From: Hydractinia symbiolongicarpus
Lineage: Eukaryota; Cnidaria; Hydrozoa; Anthoathecata; Hydractiniidae
Assembly (NCBI RefSeq): GCF_029227915.1
Contig: NC_079884.1
Coordinates: forward strand, 26,104,001 to 26,164,000
Direction of reading: 5' to 3'
DNA length: 60,000 bases
The number at the start of each line of letters is the position of its first letter. The stretch's first letter is position 1. This document shows, piece by piece, positions 12,952 through 25,476 of this stretch. The position numbers were made by a program, and so were the translations under genes. The notes beneath the pieces are model-generated. The model searched no databases and was not told the DNA's origin. It worked only from the letters and a program-made list of their open reading frames with translations.

Positions 12952-15900
12952 ATTTTTAATAAGACAATGTCATGGCATATTGAGTCTAGACGCGTACTTT
13001 TCAATCCATAAAATCATGACGTTATTGGTACCAATCAGATTACCCTACATTGGGATGCATATTTTAATTACAAATATTTCTCAATGGCTAATTTAAGAAA
13101 ACCAAAGTAGCAGAAAGTGGGAAAGTTTGATTTCGCAGTTAAATGCCAATTAGATTGACTTATGAAATATTGATATGTCTAATTTTAAAGTCAAATCACT
13201 CAATCTGCATACGATTTTGACTGCAAATTTGGGAACGAGATGATTCAGACTATTGTTTACATAATTGGATACAGGAAACTGTGTTGTTTAAACTATCTGA
13301 AATCAAACTTTAATCACAGATTGTAAATCTGTATTGCTTCATCTTTATGTCATTTAGAACACATATCAATATTAAGGAAGGAAAATCAATTTGACAGCAA
13401 AATAAATATTCTAGTTTCTGTCCCTGTAAACAAAAATTTCACTTTTTAAACGTATTCCAGTCTTTCGGGTCATCACCTTTTGATGAATAGGTGTTAGACT
13501 TACAGTGATATTGCCTCTATGGTAACAAAGTCACTGTTTTAAAAGTATATCTGATGAGTAGAAGTAATTTTAAATTTTTTGCTGGTCTGTAGGCAAAAAT
13601 GATGTGGCATGTACTATTTTATTAAGGGAGGAATAATGTACCAGAAATGTACCAGAAACAACGTATGTCGTATAGTAATACTATTTTTAACGATTTTAAT
13701 TGATTAGTACTGTGAAGATTGAATCTTCGACTGCAAGTTTCTCTTTGTTCTCCTTTGTTCATAGCATTAATACAGAGATCAAATGTAGAAAAGCATATAA
13801 ATTTTTAATCTACATAAAAGCAAAATCATATGGAACTTTGGAAGTGAGATTTTTCTACTTATTGTTTTATAGGTATTACCTCAGGAAGTGTACTTAACAT
13901 GGTGGGTTACTCGCCGCTGAATTTGGATTACTTTAAGTGTCAGATTTTTCGGTGAATAACTACGGTCGTAAAAATGTATAACTTGCCCCAAATGTTTTTT
14001 TGGCCGCCGCTAAAGAAAAATTAAAATTAATATTAAACTAAGATGAATGTACAGGTTGTTTTAAAGATGATCAAGTTTAATTAATTCAAGATTAGTCAAT
14101 TTACTAAAGATTTTAATTCCCAAATTCGTGAAGATGTATTCGGAAGAAAACTATTTTATCTACCTGCGACACTAGCCTATACAGGCAACGGATTAATTGG
14201 TATTTTCTGCAAATTTTCTGAGTAAAAAAATTGCAAATTAAAATTAAAAAAGAAAAAATCCCACTTCGAATTCCATTCATTTTCAAGAAATTAAGAAATG
14301 TAAAAATGTTAATTCTTTTATTAATGACTGACGCAGTTACAAATTACCGGTAGTAAAGACTCATTTATTTTCGTTCTTTCTTTTTGTGAGCGCATGCGCA
14401 TTTTGAAAGACTTAGAGATTTTATCCCAATGCTCATGTGCTATCTGAAAAACTCGCGAGCCTTTTGCGATATAGCAGTCAAACGGTAACGAGCCTTAAGA
14501 CCAGTGAAAATAACCCGCAATTTAAATCATAGTAGTTTTATTCCAGTTTTGGTACGGTGTGTAGAAAAATATCAATTTATTCATAAGACATGGTAGATAC
14601 AGAACATTCTCATGAACTAACACCATACTATTTAAAAAGGATAAAAAATATTTTGATATAATGCAAGTGTGGAACTATTGTAAATTATTAACAAGTGTTA
14701 CCGTAACTGCAAACGTAATATTATTAAACGTACAAAAAAACACGCTATTTGATATATGACTTACTTTTATGAACCCATTTAACACGTTCATACATTCCTT
14801 TCGCACAGAGTATGAATGTAGTATGACGAAAATAATGGCTTGGAGTAAATTAACCCCAGAGTAACATGGTTATCTTAAAAACGAGGACTTTGTATCAATC
14901 ATTAAAAGAATATTGTCTTGAGAGGCTAATTTCAACAAATTAAAGCCATCAAACAAATACTCTCTTGGAAAGAAAACCGCTATGCAATCTTTTTTTTCTT
15001 AAATACAAAGCAATGGATTGGGACTGGGAAAAAACCGCCAGTCGCAGCACATATTTACATATGATCTGAGTATCTTTTAACGCGAAAGTTGATTAAACAG
15101 CTTAGATATAATCTAAGTTATATTATTTTATTTCACCATACTGTGATTTATTTCCCGTTATGCAACGAAAAGGCATAGTACTGATAATTAAAATATAATG
15201 TACTGAAGTTTCTCTGAGGAAAAGTCGCATTAAAAACGAAGACGTTGTATTAATTACTAAAAAAATATTGTCTTGCAGGGTTACTTTCAACAAGTTAAAG
15301 CCATCAAAGAACTACTCTTTCCAAAGAAATTGGAAATGCTGTAACTAAAGATTTATTATTTCCATAATTCACTTAAAATACAAAAAATACCTCTGATTAC
15401 CGTTTTTCTGCATTATTATTTACAAGCCACAATTTTTTTAAAAAAAACCTAAAAGTAATTGCGGTGGTTTTTGTTTCATTAAGGCTCCTGCGATACTGGT
15501 TCTACAACATTTACAGCTTCCATTTCAACTTTAGACTGCTTAACTAGACAACCGTCTTAGATATCAATCCTATTTTATGCAACGCAACGCAACTTGGAGT
15601 GAGTCAGGCTTTTATGACACTGCGGAGTTTAAAATAAATGACCTTCCGTACATCAAGCAAACGCCAAGGTACCAGTAGTCAAAGTAAAACGCAATGCTAC
15701 AAACTCCGTTTTAATTTTTTTCGCCAAAATACTGGAGATATATATTTACTGTCGATGACAGACGTTTTTTGATTTGTTTTACTCGAGCGTTAAAATTCCC
15801 AAGCAGAGCTTCAATATCAATCTAATGGGTTTCAAAAGGTGCCGCTTTCCAATTAAGTAATGACTAATCACTTCCTTTTACGCATATTTCTAGCCTAGTC

Positions 15901-16875
15901 TGTCATATTCATTTTTGTGGCTGCGATTTCGAAATGGTACATGGCATCAAGTTAATGCTTAACCGAACGTACTATCGCAAGATATCGCTGCCAAAATTCC
16001 ATTCCAAATACAATACCAATTACAATTGGTCATTGTATCAAATCCCATTGAATTGATTGAGCGACAATCAAGCTTAATACACCTTCGCCCAATGAGTTTT
16101 TCTTTGATGTCTTTAAACTTTTTTTAAGCAAAATAAATGTGTGTTTTAAAATCCTTACTTGGAACTTCATAGAGTATGATATCCCCAGATTCATGGAGCA
16201 AAGAAAAAACTTGTTACATCAGATTTTTTAATTTTTTTATAATTAAACTGTGCCTAAAACTGAGTCATATTAGTACAAGAAGAAAATTAAAAAGATTTTG
16301 AACGAAACATTAATACCACCAAAACAACATTTTCACATGTCGGACTAAGTTTACAATTTATTCAAACACTAATTCAACGATGTTGAACATGATCCTAAAT
16401 TCAAAACATCAAAGTTCTAAAATTTTACAGAACATGTAATTCGGTAAACGTTTATTGATTGGCGGTTATGGTGTTGAAACTGACCTATATTACTATATTG
16501 AACAAATTTACAAACTAAGAAGTGGTATACTATACTGCTATATATTGAACTGTTTGAATGTCCATTTAAGCGCATGTTAACGTTATTAGAGACTCTTTCT
16601 ACAAACTATGCAATTAAGGAAGGATAAGAAAAGTGCTAAATTTTTTAATCAATATGTTATTGGATAGAAAATCACGTCCCATATATAGTTATCTAAGTGA
16701 TTTCTTCAATATTTTCTATATTGTCAACAATGACACGCACCCTAGTTTGTTAAAACGTATTGTCCTAATACAGTTTACATCGTTAACAACACATTTGCAA
16801 TTTTTATTCGCTTTAGTCTCTTGACGATACGTATTTGAGAATAGCCTATTTATGTATCTATTTTTTTCCTTGCTC

Positions 16876-16925
16876 ACTTCATATGATAGTGGACTAATAG
16901 ACTTCATATGATAGTGGGCTAATTT
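16876..16925. repeat. 25-bp direct tandem repeat, unit B
   Basis: ACTTCATATGATAGTGG occurs twice, 25 bases apart. The same duplication is present in C (near 31905), D (near 45035) and the extra D copy (near 50245), but not in A, where only one diverged copy is seen. Confidence 0.7.
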
Positions 16926-18467
16926 CAGCCCGGCTAATGTGATAAACCCTAAAAAGCTGTATTTTACTTAAAAAAAAAAAAATTAGCAAAAATGTTGTTT
17001 CTAGCTGAACCTGAAGGGCTTAAGTGTATTTCAGGCTCTTGCAGGGATGATAGCAGCAGGCCAGATGAGGATGTTTGAAAATGAAAGTTACTCAAAAAAT
17101 TAAACATTGTGCATGGCTCACACAGTCGAACAATTCATTTGTAAGCCTTTCAATATACAAGTTGTGATTCACTTCTGGTTGTGCAATGAAAGGGCGTAGC
17201 ACAGATAATAAAGAATGATGCGTACTAATGCTTTTTATATGAAAAATCTCATTATTTGTATATTTGTATAGATAATCATTCATTTGCGTGCTTTTTAATT
17301 TGTAATATTTTATAGATAATAATTTGCATTCAATCAATGTGACGTCAAAGATGAGATTTTCGTTATCTCTATCTGTCATTTTTCTTATTATAAAGAGAAA
17401 AGGGAAGTATATTTCTTTACACAAATGTTGAAAACATTTAAAGATTTAGTATCGTAACATACAAAAAAGACCAACATGTTATATTATAATATCTAAAAAT
17501 ACTAAATTGTTACGTAAATTCTACGCTTTGTAAGTCATGATTCTCATAGAAAACAACAGAAGCATATCACAAAGAAATAACATATTTAAGGATATATTGG
17601 AGAAAAAAGGTGTGTAAAACACTAAAATAAAAATTCTTTTTTTTCCTGTAAATCCAGTAAAATAAATTTATAAGCTTCTAAAATGTTTTGTAAGGATAAT
17701 CTTTGGGTGCGATAGGTTTCTGTTGTTTGTAATTTTTATCCTGGCATGAATTAACGAGATAACTATAGTAAAATATTTATTAAAAGGATAAACAGCGATT
17801 ATTGTTAAATTCTGATATCCTGTCATTTGCAGAATATTTAAAAAGTGAAATATGTTCACCAAAATGGGCAACAAAAGTTTTTCTTCGGCCCTTATTACAA
17901 CAGGTCTTATTACAACGAAAGCAATTAAAATTATGCAAACGTGAGCAACGCTGAAGGTTATTATTTCGCAATAATTCTAACTTAATTACTTTTAAAGTAG
18001 ATTGAAAAGCGATAGTATGAAACATAGTAACGCTCGTCAGCAAATCATTGACTCTGAGTTGCAGTATTAAGGAGGCTAGTCATTAACCCGTGATAAAATG
18101 CACAGGGCGCCCTTTTTTAAATTACATGCTATTGTGTGCGCCTGTAGCACGACTTTTTCCTCCGGCCACACAGACAGAATACGGCTATTATCAAAGAGAT
18201 ATTTCTATCAGAATTTAACACAGTTTTATAGTCTTATAAAACAAAAACAAAAAAAAGAAACTAGGAACTTAATAAGAACTTAAATTTTGAAATCTTTGTT
18301 TACGAGGAAGTATTAATTGTGTGTTTCTTCTTTCTTAAGTTGTCCAATTTATTGTTACAATAGGTAAGCAGTCCAAAATCTGAAAAAATGGCACTGACAA
18401 TACTGAAAAAAAAATCATAAAAAACAGGCATTTACTCCTAGCATTTCTTTTATATATGAAGCATATA

Positions 18468-18528
18468 TTACCGACTTTCAAACAGCGCAGTCTGGGCACG
18501 AGTAAAGCGCTTGTAGGGACAAATTTTT
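18468..18528 (+). repeat. Left terminal inverted repeat (unit B element)
   Basis: Sixty-one bases match the reverse complement of 20535-20595 with two mismatches (offsets 14 and 26). Confidence 0.85.
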
Positions 18529-19255
18529 AGCTTGTTTTTGTGTGACTTGATAGCCTAGTCAAGTTTCTTAGTCACGTAGAAAGGCGGAGAAATGTGTAAG
18601 CTTTTGTTGTTTCTTTCCTAATTCTTTGCTTTTTATACTAACGTTTAACTTTTAAATAACGTGTTGAAATGGTGCTGCTAGTCCTCTCTTTGGTATATTA
18701 ACTTTATTAAAACAAGAACAACTTACAGTTATTAACTTTTACAAAGTTCAAAGCTGGATGATGGTAAAAGGGTATTCTTAGCTCTGTGCCTGCAGAAGCA
18801 ATGAACCTGGACTGAAGTATCTATAAGAAAATTACGCACTGCTAGATATTACACATCTTTTCCTTATAATCAACTTTCATGGTATGAATTAAGTATAGCT
18901 AGATGGCTAAAAACCACCATATGTACAATGTAATGTATGTTTGGCTATGGCTACAACAAGGACAACCAAAGACAACCAGCTAAAAGAATCAAGATATGGA
19001 TAATTATTAAAGAATATTTTTAAATTTGGACGAAAGGTTATTAAAAATGCCACAACTGCATATGTAGCTAATACTGTCCTTATCAAGTGATTATCTAAAA
19101 GCGAATATTTGACCCCGCCAACTACATAACTTTATGGTTTAGCATCTCTAAAAATAACTTTGAAAAAATTGTGATGGATTGGGAAGTCATCAGATGAAAA
19201 GCGAATTATTAAAAACATTCAAACATCCATTTAGCTTTTATAATTTTGTTGTTTT

Positions 19256-19366
19256 GATGCAGACAAAGTCGTGGATGCCGACAAAGACGTAATCAAGACA
19301 TATTTTCAAACAATGTATAAGGAACTGACATGCATATTGGAATATAGATATATTGATAAATGCTAA
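19256..19366 (+). CDS. Possible coding remnant inside the TIR element
   Basis: Thirty-six codons ending in TAA at 19364-19366 read as an acidic and basic mixture (DADKVVDADKDVIKTYF and on). A pyrimidine-rich tract and AG at 19261-19262 could be a splice acceptor just inside the frame. The same frame is open in the unit D copy (around 47461-47590) with one clear amino-acid change. It could be the tail of a decayed element protein, but no catalytic motif is visible and chance is not excluded. Confidence 0.25.
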   Translation, partial: DADKVVDADKDVIKTYFQTMYKELTCILEYRYIDKC

Positions 19367-19844
19367 TGCCAAATTTCGCTAACAGATTCATTGTTAATCC
19401 TGTTGGGTTTAAAAGTGAATTTTAAGTTTTTTTATTATTTAATTCAACTTTTTCTGGCTAACTTTTTTTTTTGAGAAAAAGATTTTGAGGATGAAGGTCA
19501 TTTTTAAGAGATGGATTTTTACAGAAAGAAGTTTTCATGATGTTTTTAGGTTTTCTTTTTTAGTTTACAAGTTCACAAAAAATTTTAAGAGTGAGTCATG
19601 TGTTTGCATGTGTTTACAACTTATTCGCTGAAATAAATTCTTGTCAATAAGTATAAAGAGAACATTTTCTTACTTACATGTAATTTTGCTATGATATCTT
19701 TCCAACCTTTTCTTATTCTTGTCAGAAAAGTTTGACCTACCATTCCCCTTCTAACCAATTATATATATCTGGCAATTTTGGAGTTTTTTTTGTGAGAATT
19801 AATTTTTTTATATCGGGTATTTATTATTAACTAAAAGATTATAT

Positions 19845-19967
19845 ATGTCAAATGGTGATGAAGATTTTTGCAAAAACAGTTTTGCTGATGCTGAAGATTT
19901 AGTAATTTTAGTGAAAGAAAAATCAGTATTGTTAAATAACGAAAACTTTATTGTGGATAAAAAATGA
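19845..19967 (+). CDS. 40-codon ORF inside the TIR element (unit B)
   Basis: The frame runs ATG to TGA and encodes an acidic N-terminus followed by AEDLVILVKEKSVLL. That pattern resembles the first helix of MADF or Myb/SANT-type DNA-binding domains that accompany some DNA transposons, but only the beginning of such a domain would be present. The unit D copy (48074-48196) is intact, with Gly4 changed to Val. It may be the first exon of a truncated accessory protein of the element. The family resemblance is an eye judgement, not an alignment. Confidence 0.3.
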   Translation: MSNGDEDFCKNSFADAEDLVILVKEKSVLLNNENFIVDKK

Positions 19968-20436
19968 AAAACTTTGTGGTAGAAATTTGTGGATGTTGGA
20001 TTTTAATTTTTTTTGTAAATTTAGGCTTAAGGTAGATGTAACTAACAGCTAACATAATGATAAGATAAGAAAAGTATTTACAGTGATGTTTTCCTTGCCC
20101 CTGCACACTGGCCAGTCTAACTAAATCTAACTGGCTTAAACTACACCTTTCACCACACCTTTCGTCAGCTATTTAACTAGCTAGTTAGCTAACTGCACTT
20201 GATTTGTTTTGAAATATAATGGTATTAACTATTGGGGACAATACTTTTTAAAGGTAACAATAAAAAATAGCAATGTGGTGCCAACAATAACATTTCTTTC
20301 TCGTTTAACACGTTGAACACTTGACTTTTAGCTAGGCTAACCTTCTAGTCATTTAATGACCTTGAATTTTGTCTTACAGTCCATAAACCATTAAAGAATA
20401 CTCTCCTTTAATTTTAGTGTTATAATAGTAAAGCAA

Positions 20437-20464
20437 GGAGGTATAAAAGTTCTTTTATACCTCC
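20437..20464. repeat. Subterminal hairpin in the TIR element
   Basis: Two perfect 13-base arms (GGAGGTATAAAAG and its complement) are separated by two bases, about 70 bp from the right terminus. In the unit D copy (48670-48697) one change leaves a G-T type mismatch. Confidence 0.7.
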
Positions 20465-20534
20465 ATGGGTAAGCCACAAGTTAAAGTGTCTGTTAATGTT
20501 GTTGTTGTCTTCTTCTTTTTGCGCTACCATTATG

Positions 20535-20595
20535 AAAAATTTGTCCCTACAAGCGCTTTACTCGTGCCCCGACTGCGCTGTATGAAAGTCGGTAA
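20535..20595 (-). repeat. Right terminal inverted repeat (unit B element)
   Basis: This is the inverted partner of 18468-18528. It ends GAAAGTCGGTAA and is followed by unit sequence TGATATGCAATG. Confidence 0.85.
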
Positions 20596-21517
20596 TGATA
20601 TGCAATGATTTCAAGTACAAAAAATGACCCTGATAAATGTTTTTTTAGCATCAGAATCTTATCGCATCATTGTTCTCTGTTAAATCCACAACGAACTAAC
20701 CACAAAATCATCGAAGAAAAAAGTAACAATAATTGCGGTGATTTTTGTATCATATTAACTGTAAGTTTTCCGCACCCAGTCACGACATCACTATCATTAA
20801 ATGGCACTGTTTCCTTCTAAAAGAAGACGCAATTGTATGTCATATGTTCATTCAATACAGAGAGCAAAGATAGTATAGTCTGAATACTTCTGCCCATTTA
20901 AGACACAATTCAAGTTTATTAACGATACTTTTCTTCAACATCGTAATTTATAACAACACAAGCCTTGATGTAGTTTTAAAGAGTTATCTCGTCATTTACT
21001 CTACATTTGTACCCTAAAACTGTAGTATAAAAAGAACAGATATAACCTAATAGATGCTTCAGATATTTCCCAAGCTTTGTTTTTATTAGGATAATTAGCT
21101 GTCTGGCGGAATGATTTATATTACTGGATAAATAAATATCGTAATGAAAAAGAATTATCCTCTTTTCATGGAATTAAAATTAATTTTTTGTTTTCCAATA
21201 AGGTAATAACAGTGTGGTGAATGCGTTTGGGATTTGAGAACAGAATCAACCCCGTTATATTAGCCAACAAGATATTCCAGTAGCTTGAAGTACTTGCTGT
21301 GCACATATTAAGGTGTATACACTATAGAGAGCAGGCCTAACACTTCTTCATAAGTGCTTTAAAGAGAAGGACAGAGAAAGTCATGTTTTGATTTTTCGAT
21401 CCTAAGTAAAACTAGTGAACTACAGAAGCAGAAATTCATGTGTGACATATGTGGCATGGTAAAAATATAGTACTGTTAAATATATCCTCTGAAACAATCA
21501 TGTAGTTCAATCTGCTC

Positions 21518-21904
21518 TTGTTTAAATCTTTGTGGCATCTAAAGTACAAACTTTATAAATCTAATTGGACTTTATTAACAAAGTATATACCGCTCCACAA
21601 ATATTTTAGAGATTTGGTTGAAGTGTTAGCGTATGCGGCAGTCGTGTTTATTTTACTACAGAGTTCTTACCGACTAAAATATAGGCAAATCAACCTTCCA
21701 CCGCCTCCCACCCAACCTTTCACAATGTCTTATTAACTTTGATTTATCTTAGTTTTATTTTGGACATTTTGTCCGAAGAGAATTATTGGACTGTATTTTC
21801 AGCGGATGCGAAAAAAATTCCTTTTTAATAAAGCGAGTATATTTTTTATTTCATTAGCTGTAGGTTTTATCTACAATATTAATATTAAAGTCCTGTTAAA
21901 TGAC
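21518..21904 (+). pseudogene. Broken copy of the 156-codon ORF, unit B
   Basis: The frame aligns with units C and D up to PPPPTQPFTMS. A 13-bp deletion then brings TAA into frame at 21734-21736. Further on, one extra A in the GCGAAAAAAATTCC run shifts the frame again before the shared end IYNINIKVLLND. Two independent breaks make a functional product unlikely here. Confidence 0.4.
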
Positions 21905-24779
21905 TAACAAAAAGGATAAGAAGGATAAGAAATATTTCTGTTTTTAGTATTATAGAGAGTGAGTATATTGGGAATTGACGTCCAAGGGTTAAAAACTGCT
22001 GCATAATTTTTTAAGCGTACCAAAGCTGGAAGAAATCTAAAAAGTAGGCATAATTTTACCTAAACTTTATAACTAAGCTTAATAATTTGACCCGCTGTAC
22101 AGACAGAAGCCTCGAAAAGTGAGAAGAGAATGGCATCTTAAAATAAAAAAAATGACTTTCACAGCGAAACAACATTTATGATCAATTGTCTTTCACTCCT
22201 CAAAATAATACTCGAAAATTCAACGGTGTTGAAATATGTCACAGTTCTGGCAATCGGTACAAACATAAGCGCATTTCGTGGCTGAAATAACAGTTTTTAT
22301 AAACATACTGAGATTAAGATCAAAATGCAGTAAGCTCATAATAAAAATATATTTAATGATTTTCTAATTAAGCAACCGAAAGAATTTTATGTCTTAGTGG
22401 ATGCTGTTACTTAAAAGTCTGTCCAAAGCAGTTTGGTAAAGTGCAAGTGATACTTTGCCATATTAAGTGTAATTGTTCGTATCAATCCGAAGAATTAAGA
22501 TATTACTGACCAAAAAATTCCATTAGGATGCATGTGATATTTATAAATATCAATCAATAACCAATTTAAGGGAAACTAAGACAGACAAATAGAGGCGTTT
22601 GATTTCGCTGTAAATGCCATATGTCATTGTCTAGTTGAATAGTCATGGTTAATCGTAACGATCCTCCCTTACTTTTTATCGCCTGAAAATAACTTTTAAT
22701 TGCATTTCGCGGCTTCATTATTTATATGGTGAACGTGACAGTTGTCAAAATATTTCCTTCACCATCTTTTACAAAAATTTGCGTTCACTTTCTGAGTTAA
22801 ATTACACAATGTTAGCCTAGTTTAGAATAAATAAAACGGATATTTAAGTCTAAACATTGAGGTACAAGAACTAAGATAGTTTTGATCCCTCAATAATCAG
22901 CGCTTTTGTGTCATTTAATGTATCTTTAACATATATTGTTATTTTGTCATTACATTTGAAAATAAATAACACGTAAAAAATATCTTTTAATTTGTTGCTT
23001 AAATTTTGCTTTGTTCAGTGTTTCTTTAATTAATATAAAATTGATTTGAGTGCATATATGATGTGGGAGGACCACGTTGTTATTAATGGTGAGTGCTTAT
23101 TGAATAAATTACATTGAATACAGTCACTAATGTCTGTTGTCATATACACACACATTTCCTGATTTAAGTATATATAATTTTTATTAGATATGAGAAAACG
23201 TTAATCTGCTACAAATTACATTTTACCAACTTAATAATATTTTATGAGAAGAGGAGGAGGAATATTAGCGATATTTCATTATGCTTTTTTAAGCTTGTTA
23301 ATGATGTTATAACTTTTTCAATATTTTACACTTTTAATGGTGTTAAAATTAGAATGGAGTGGCTTAATTATCCGAGATTGCAAACAGACAGTGAAATAGA
23401 TAACAGATAGAAAAAGGATTATTTCGTCTAATAGTAATTTGGTATTCACGTCCTTACCCCATACGCATTGGGTAAGGAACAGGAAGGAACAAATAATAAT
23501 TAGTTTGAACTTTGTGGAATGACCTGTATTCACATGTTCATAAGGGACTTTGCTTTCGAATATTTGTCACTCGTGACAGGTAGAGACAAGACAACTGTTG
23601 TTAGTACTGTATCCAAGACAATTTTTTAAACCCAGATATTTTTTTTTCATTTATTGAAATTCGCATAACTAAAGTACGCGCAAAATGTTTAAAAAAATAC
23701 AATTTGATGTATCGTCCAAAAAAGTCAAGTGTTTTAAAGTTTTTAGTCAGATAAAAATATATGTTCAACGTGTAGTTCATCTCTACATATGAGTCATTAG
23801 TCACGGAGAGACCAAGATTTTAACAAAGGTGCATTTGTTCAAACATGTAGGTTTTAGTAAATAGTAAGTAAAAAAGAAGTTTTAAATAGAATTGACGTTT
23901 CATACTGGTAGCTACATACATCTATTACCATATATTGGTAGATATGGAAACGTGGTATTACATTCTTAGAATGATGTCACCTTTAAACATTGTAAATAAG
24001 CTGTAATAATTTACTCGTTTAACTTTACGTGGCTTTATTAAAAAATTAATTTATGTGTGAGATATAAACAGATACAAAACTTAAAAAATAGTTACACTGC
24101 TAAAGAATGGTTAAAACAACTCCTTAACCAGTTATAATGTCAGTGAATTTGGTGTGAAAGTAGGAGGGAGCGTGTTTAATAGGTGATAAGTAATTATTCT
24201 TACTCATGCAAAATCTTTTTTCCTTCAGATGTTCAAAGAATGAAATATCTTAAACATTGATTATGTTTATTTTTTCTGTTTTTCTCCATATTAAAAATAT
24301 AAGAAAAGGGCAAAATTATTATTCATACATCCTCTATTGCGACGTGAAAGGGTGGAGAATGAATAAATTTGGCGCATTATGATGAAGTTTCCCTTTGTCT
24401 TCAATAATTATTTATGAATTGGTAACACAATGTTACATATAAATAATCTCTACTGACGATTAAATATGAAGTTAAGGCTACCTGAGCTTACCTATATTCA
24501 CCCTGGTACAATCATTAATCAGGTAAAGAAAGGATGCCTTTTATATCTGGAAATTAAGAAAACGTCAAAAACCAACTACATAACTCATAAAATAATCGTG
24601 CAGGATCACTAGCAACAATGAGAAAATTTTTAAAATTAATTCTCTTTGGAAGATGTGGTGTATGCGTATGACTGTATATTTTTAACCAACTAACCCTATT
24701 AATTTCGGTTGTTATATACCACTTTTTTTGCTGAGCTGTATGACAATTACTGAGTTTTTATATTTGTCTATTTGGCAGA

Positions 24780-25390
24780 TTTAGCTATTACGCGAAACTA
24801 CATTTAAAAATCTCTATGAAATTTTTCAAATCAGGAAAACATAATAACCTTCGTTAGACTTATCACTAGAGCAACGTAACTTATTTTCTCATGGAAAATA
24901 TCTCTGTAACATTTTGACACGTGTTTGATCCGATTTCCCTATTATTCCGATATTTACCCGAAAATCGGATTTTCGTGCAATTTTTGACGTTATTTTATGC
25001 GAATTATGTAAAAACTGGAAATCGTAATAGACTAGTCGGTGGCCCGTTTATAAATCCACGGGTTCACCTGTCCATTTTTACCGCATTTCGTGTGTCTGGC
25101 TACTGCGGTTACCATTTTGTGTGACAGACAGACAGATATATACGGGTATTATAACATAGATAACCTGTATTTGACTGTGAGAAGCTTCATACAAAATGTG
25201 AAAATTCGCTACACATCTAAATAAATTGATATTAAAGTAGAAAGTGGTATTTTAATTAACTTTCAAGCTTCCGATGTCGTCACAAAGAAAATGTTAACAT
25301 AAGCAAAAATTTATGACCGCAATTGTGTTTTTTTTACGCCACGTTTCATGCTATTTCACAAGCCTATCCATCGATTACCCCGATCACAAT
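24780..25390. repeat. Interspersed-repeat segment, unit B
   Basis: This closely matches 9665-10290, with the same GTGACAGACAGACAGAT motif. It includes short open frames that are not kept elsewhere. Confidence 0.55.
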
Positions 25391-25393
25391 AAG

Positions 25394-25476
25394 TTTGGAA
25401 AACCCCATCCTCGTCTCCAGGTTCTTTTGTGTTTTCGATATGAGAAAAGACGACGAAAAATACCCTGGTGTCGTTG
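25394..25476 (-). repeat. Inverted-repeat arm, left, unit B
   Basis: Same arm as 10301-10383. Its partner is at 27239-27328. Confidence 0.55.

Larger units (their letters stand above)
1501..13599. repeat. Tandem unit A (rearranged left part)
   Basis: This is the first well preserved unit. About 6700-13599 matches unit B about 21860-28690 nearly base for base. The left part is more diverged and carries an extra block at about 3195-4055 that B, C and D lack. A has neither the TIR element of B and D nor the retrotransposon fragment of C and D. Its end carries an inverted-repeat pair (10301-10383 and 12123-12210) around a block rich in AGCTAGCT, then a strong double hairpin at 12876-12951. No conserved gene was found. 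The open frames in it are short, and most fail to keep frame in the other units. Confidence 0.8.
18468..20595. mobile_element. Non-autonomous TIR DNA element, copy in unit B
   Basis: This 2128-bp insertion is bounded by 61-bp terminal inverted repeats that begin TTACCGACTTTC and differ at two positions. Unit C shows the empty site. If the ends are read as CCGACTTTC, a TA dinucleotide flanks each side; TTA on the left and TAA on the right would also fit an imperfect 3-bp duplication. The superfamily is therefore open (Tc1/mariner-like or PIF/Harbinger-like). No transposase of usual length is present. Inside are a 40-codon frame (19845-19967), a possible exon (19256-19366) and a subterminal hairpin (20437-20464). 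A shorter internal stretch than in the unit D copy suggests an internal deletion near 18970. Confidence 0.85.

Noticed and set aside
14589-14870. Continuous protein if TGA were read as tryptophan
   Set aside because: TAA stops interrupt neighbouring frames, the reading frame differs between units and the right-edge copy keeps no frame; no evidence for an altered code.
16633-16824. 63-codon frame, 70 codons in unit C, preceded by AAGGAAGGATAA
   Set aside because: The purine-rich stretch looks like a bacterial ribosome site, but the context is eukaryotic and unit D has an early stop at the same place.
17668-18283. Short frames present in both B and D (87, 68 and 61 codons)
   Set aside because: B and D are nearly identical here, so sharing is not evidence. 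In C the matching region has deletions that break the frames.
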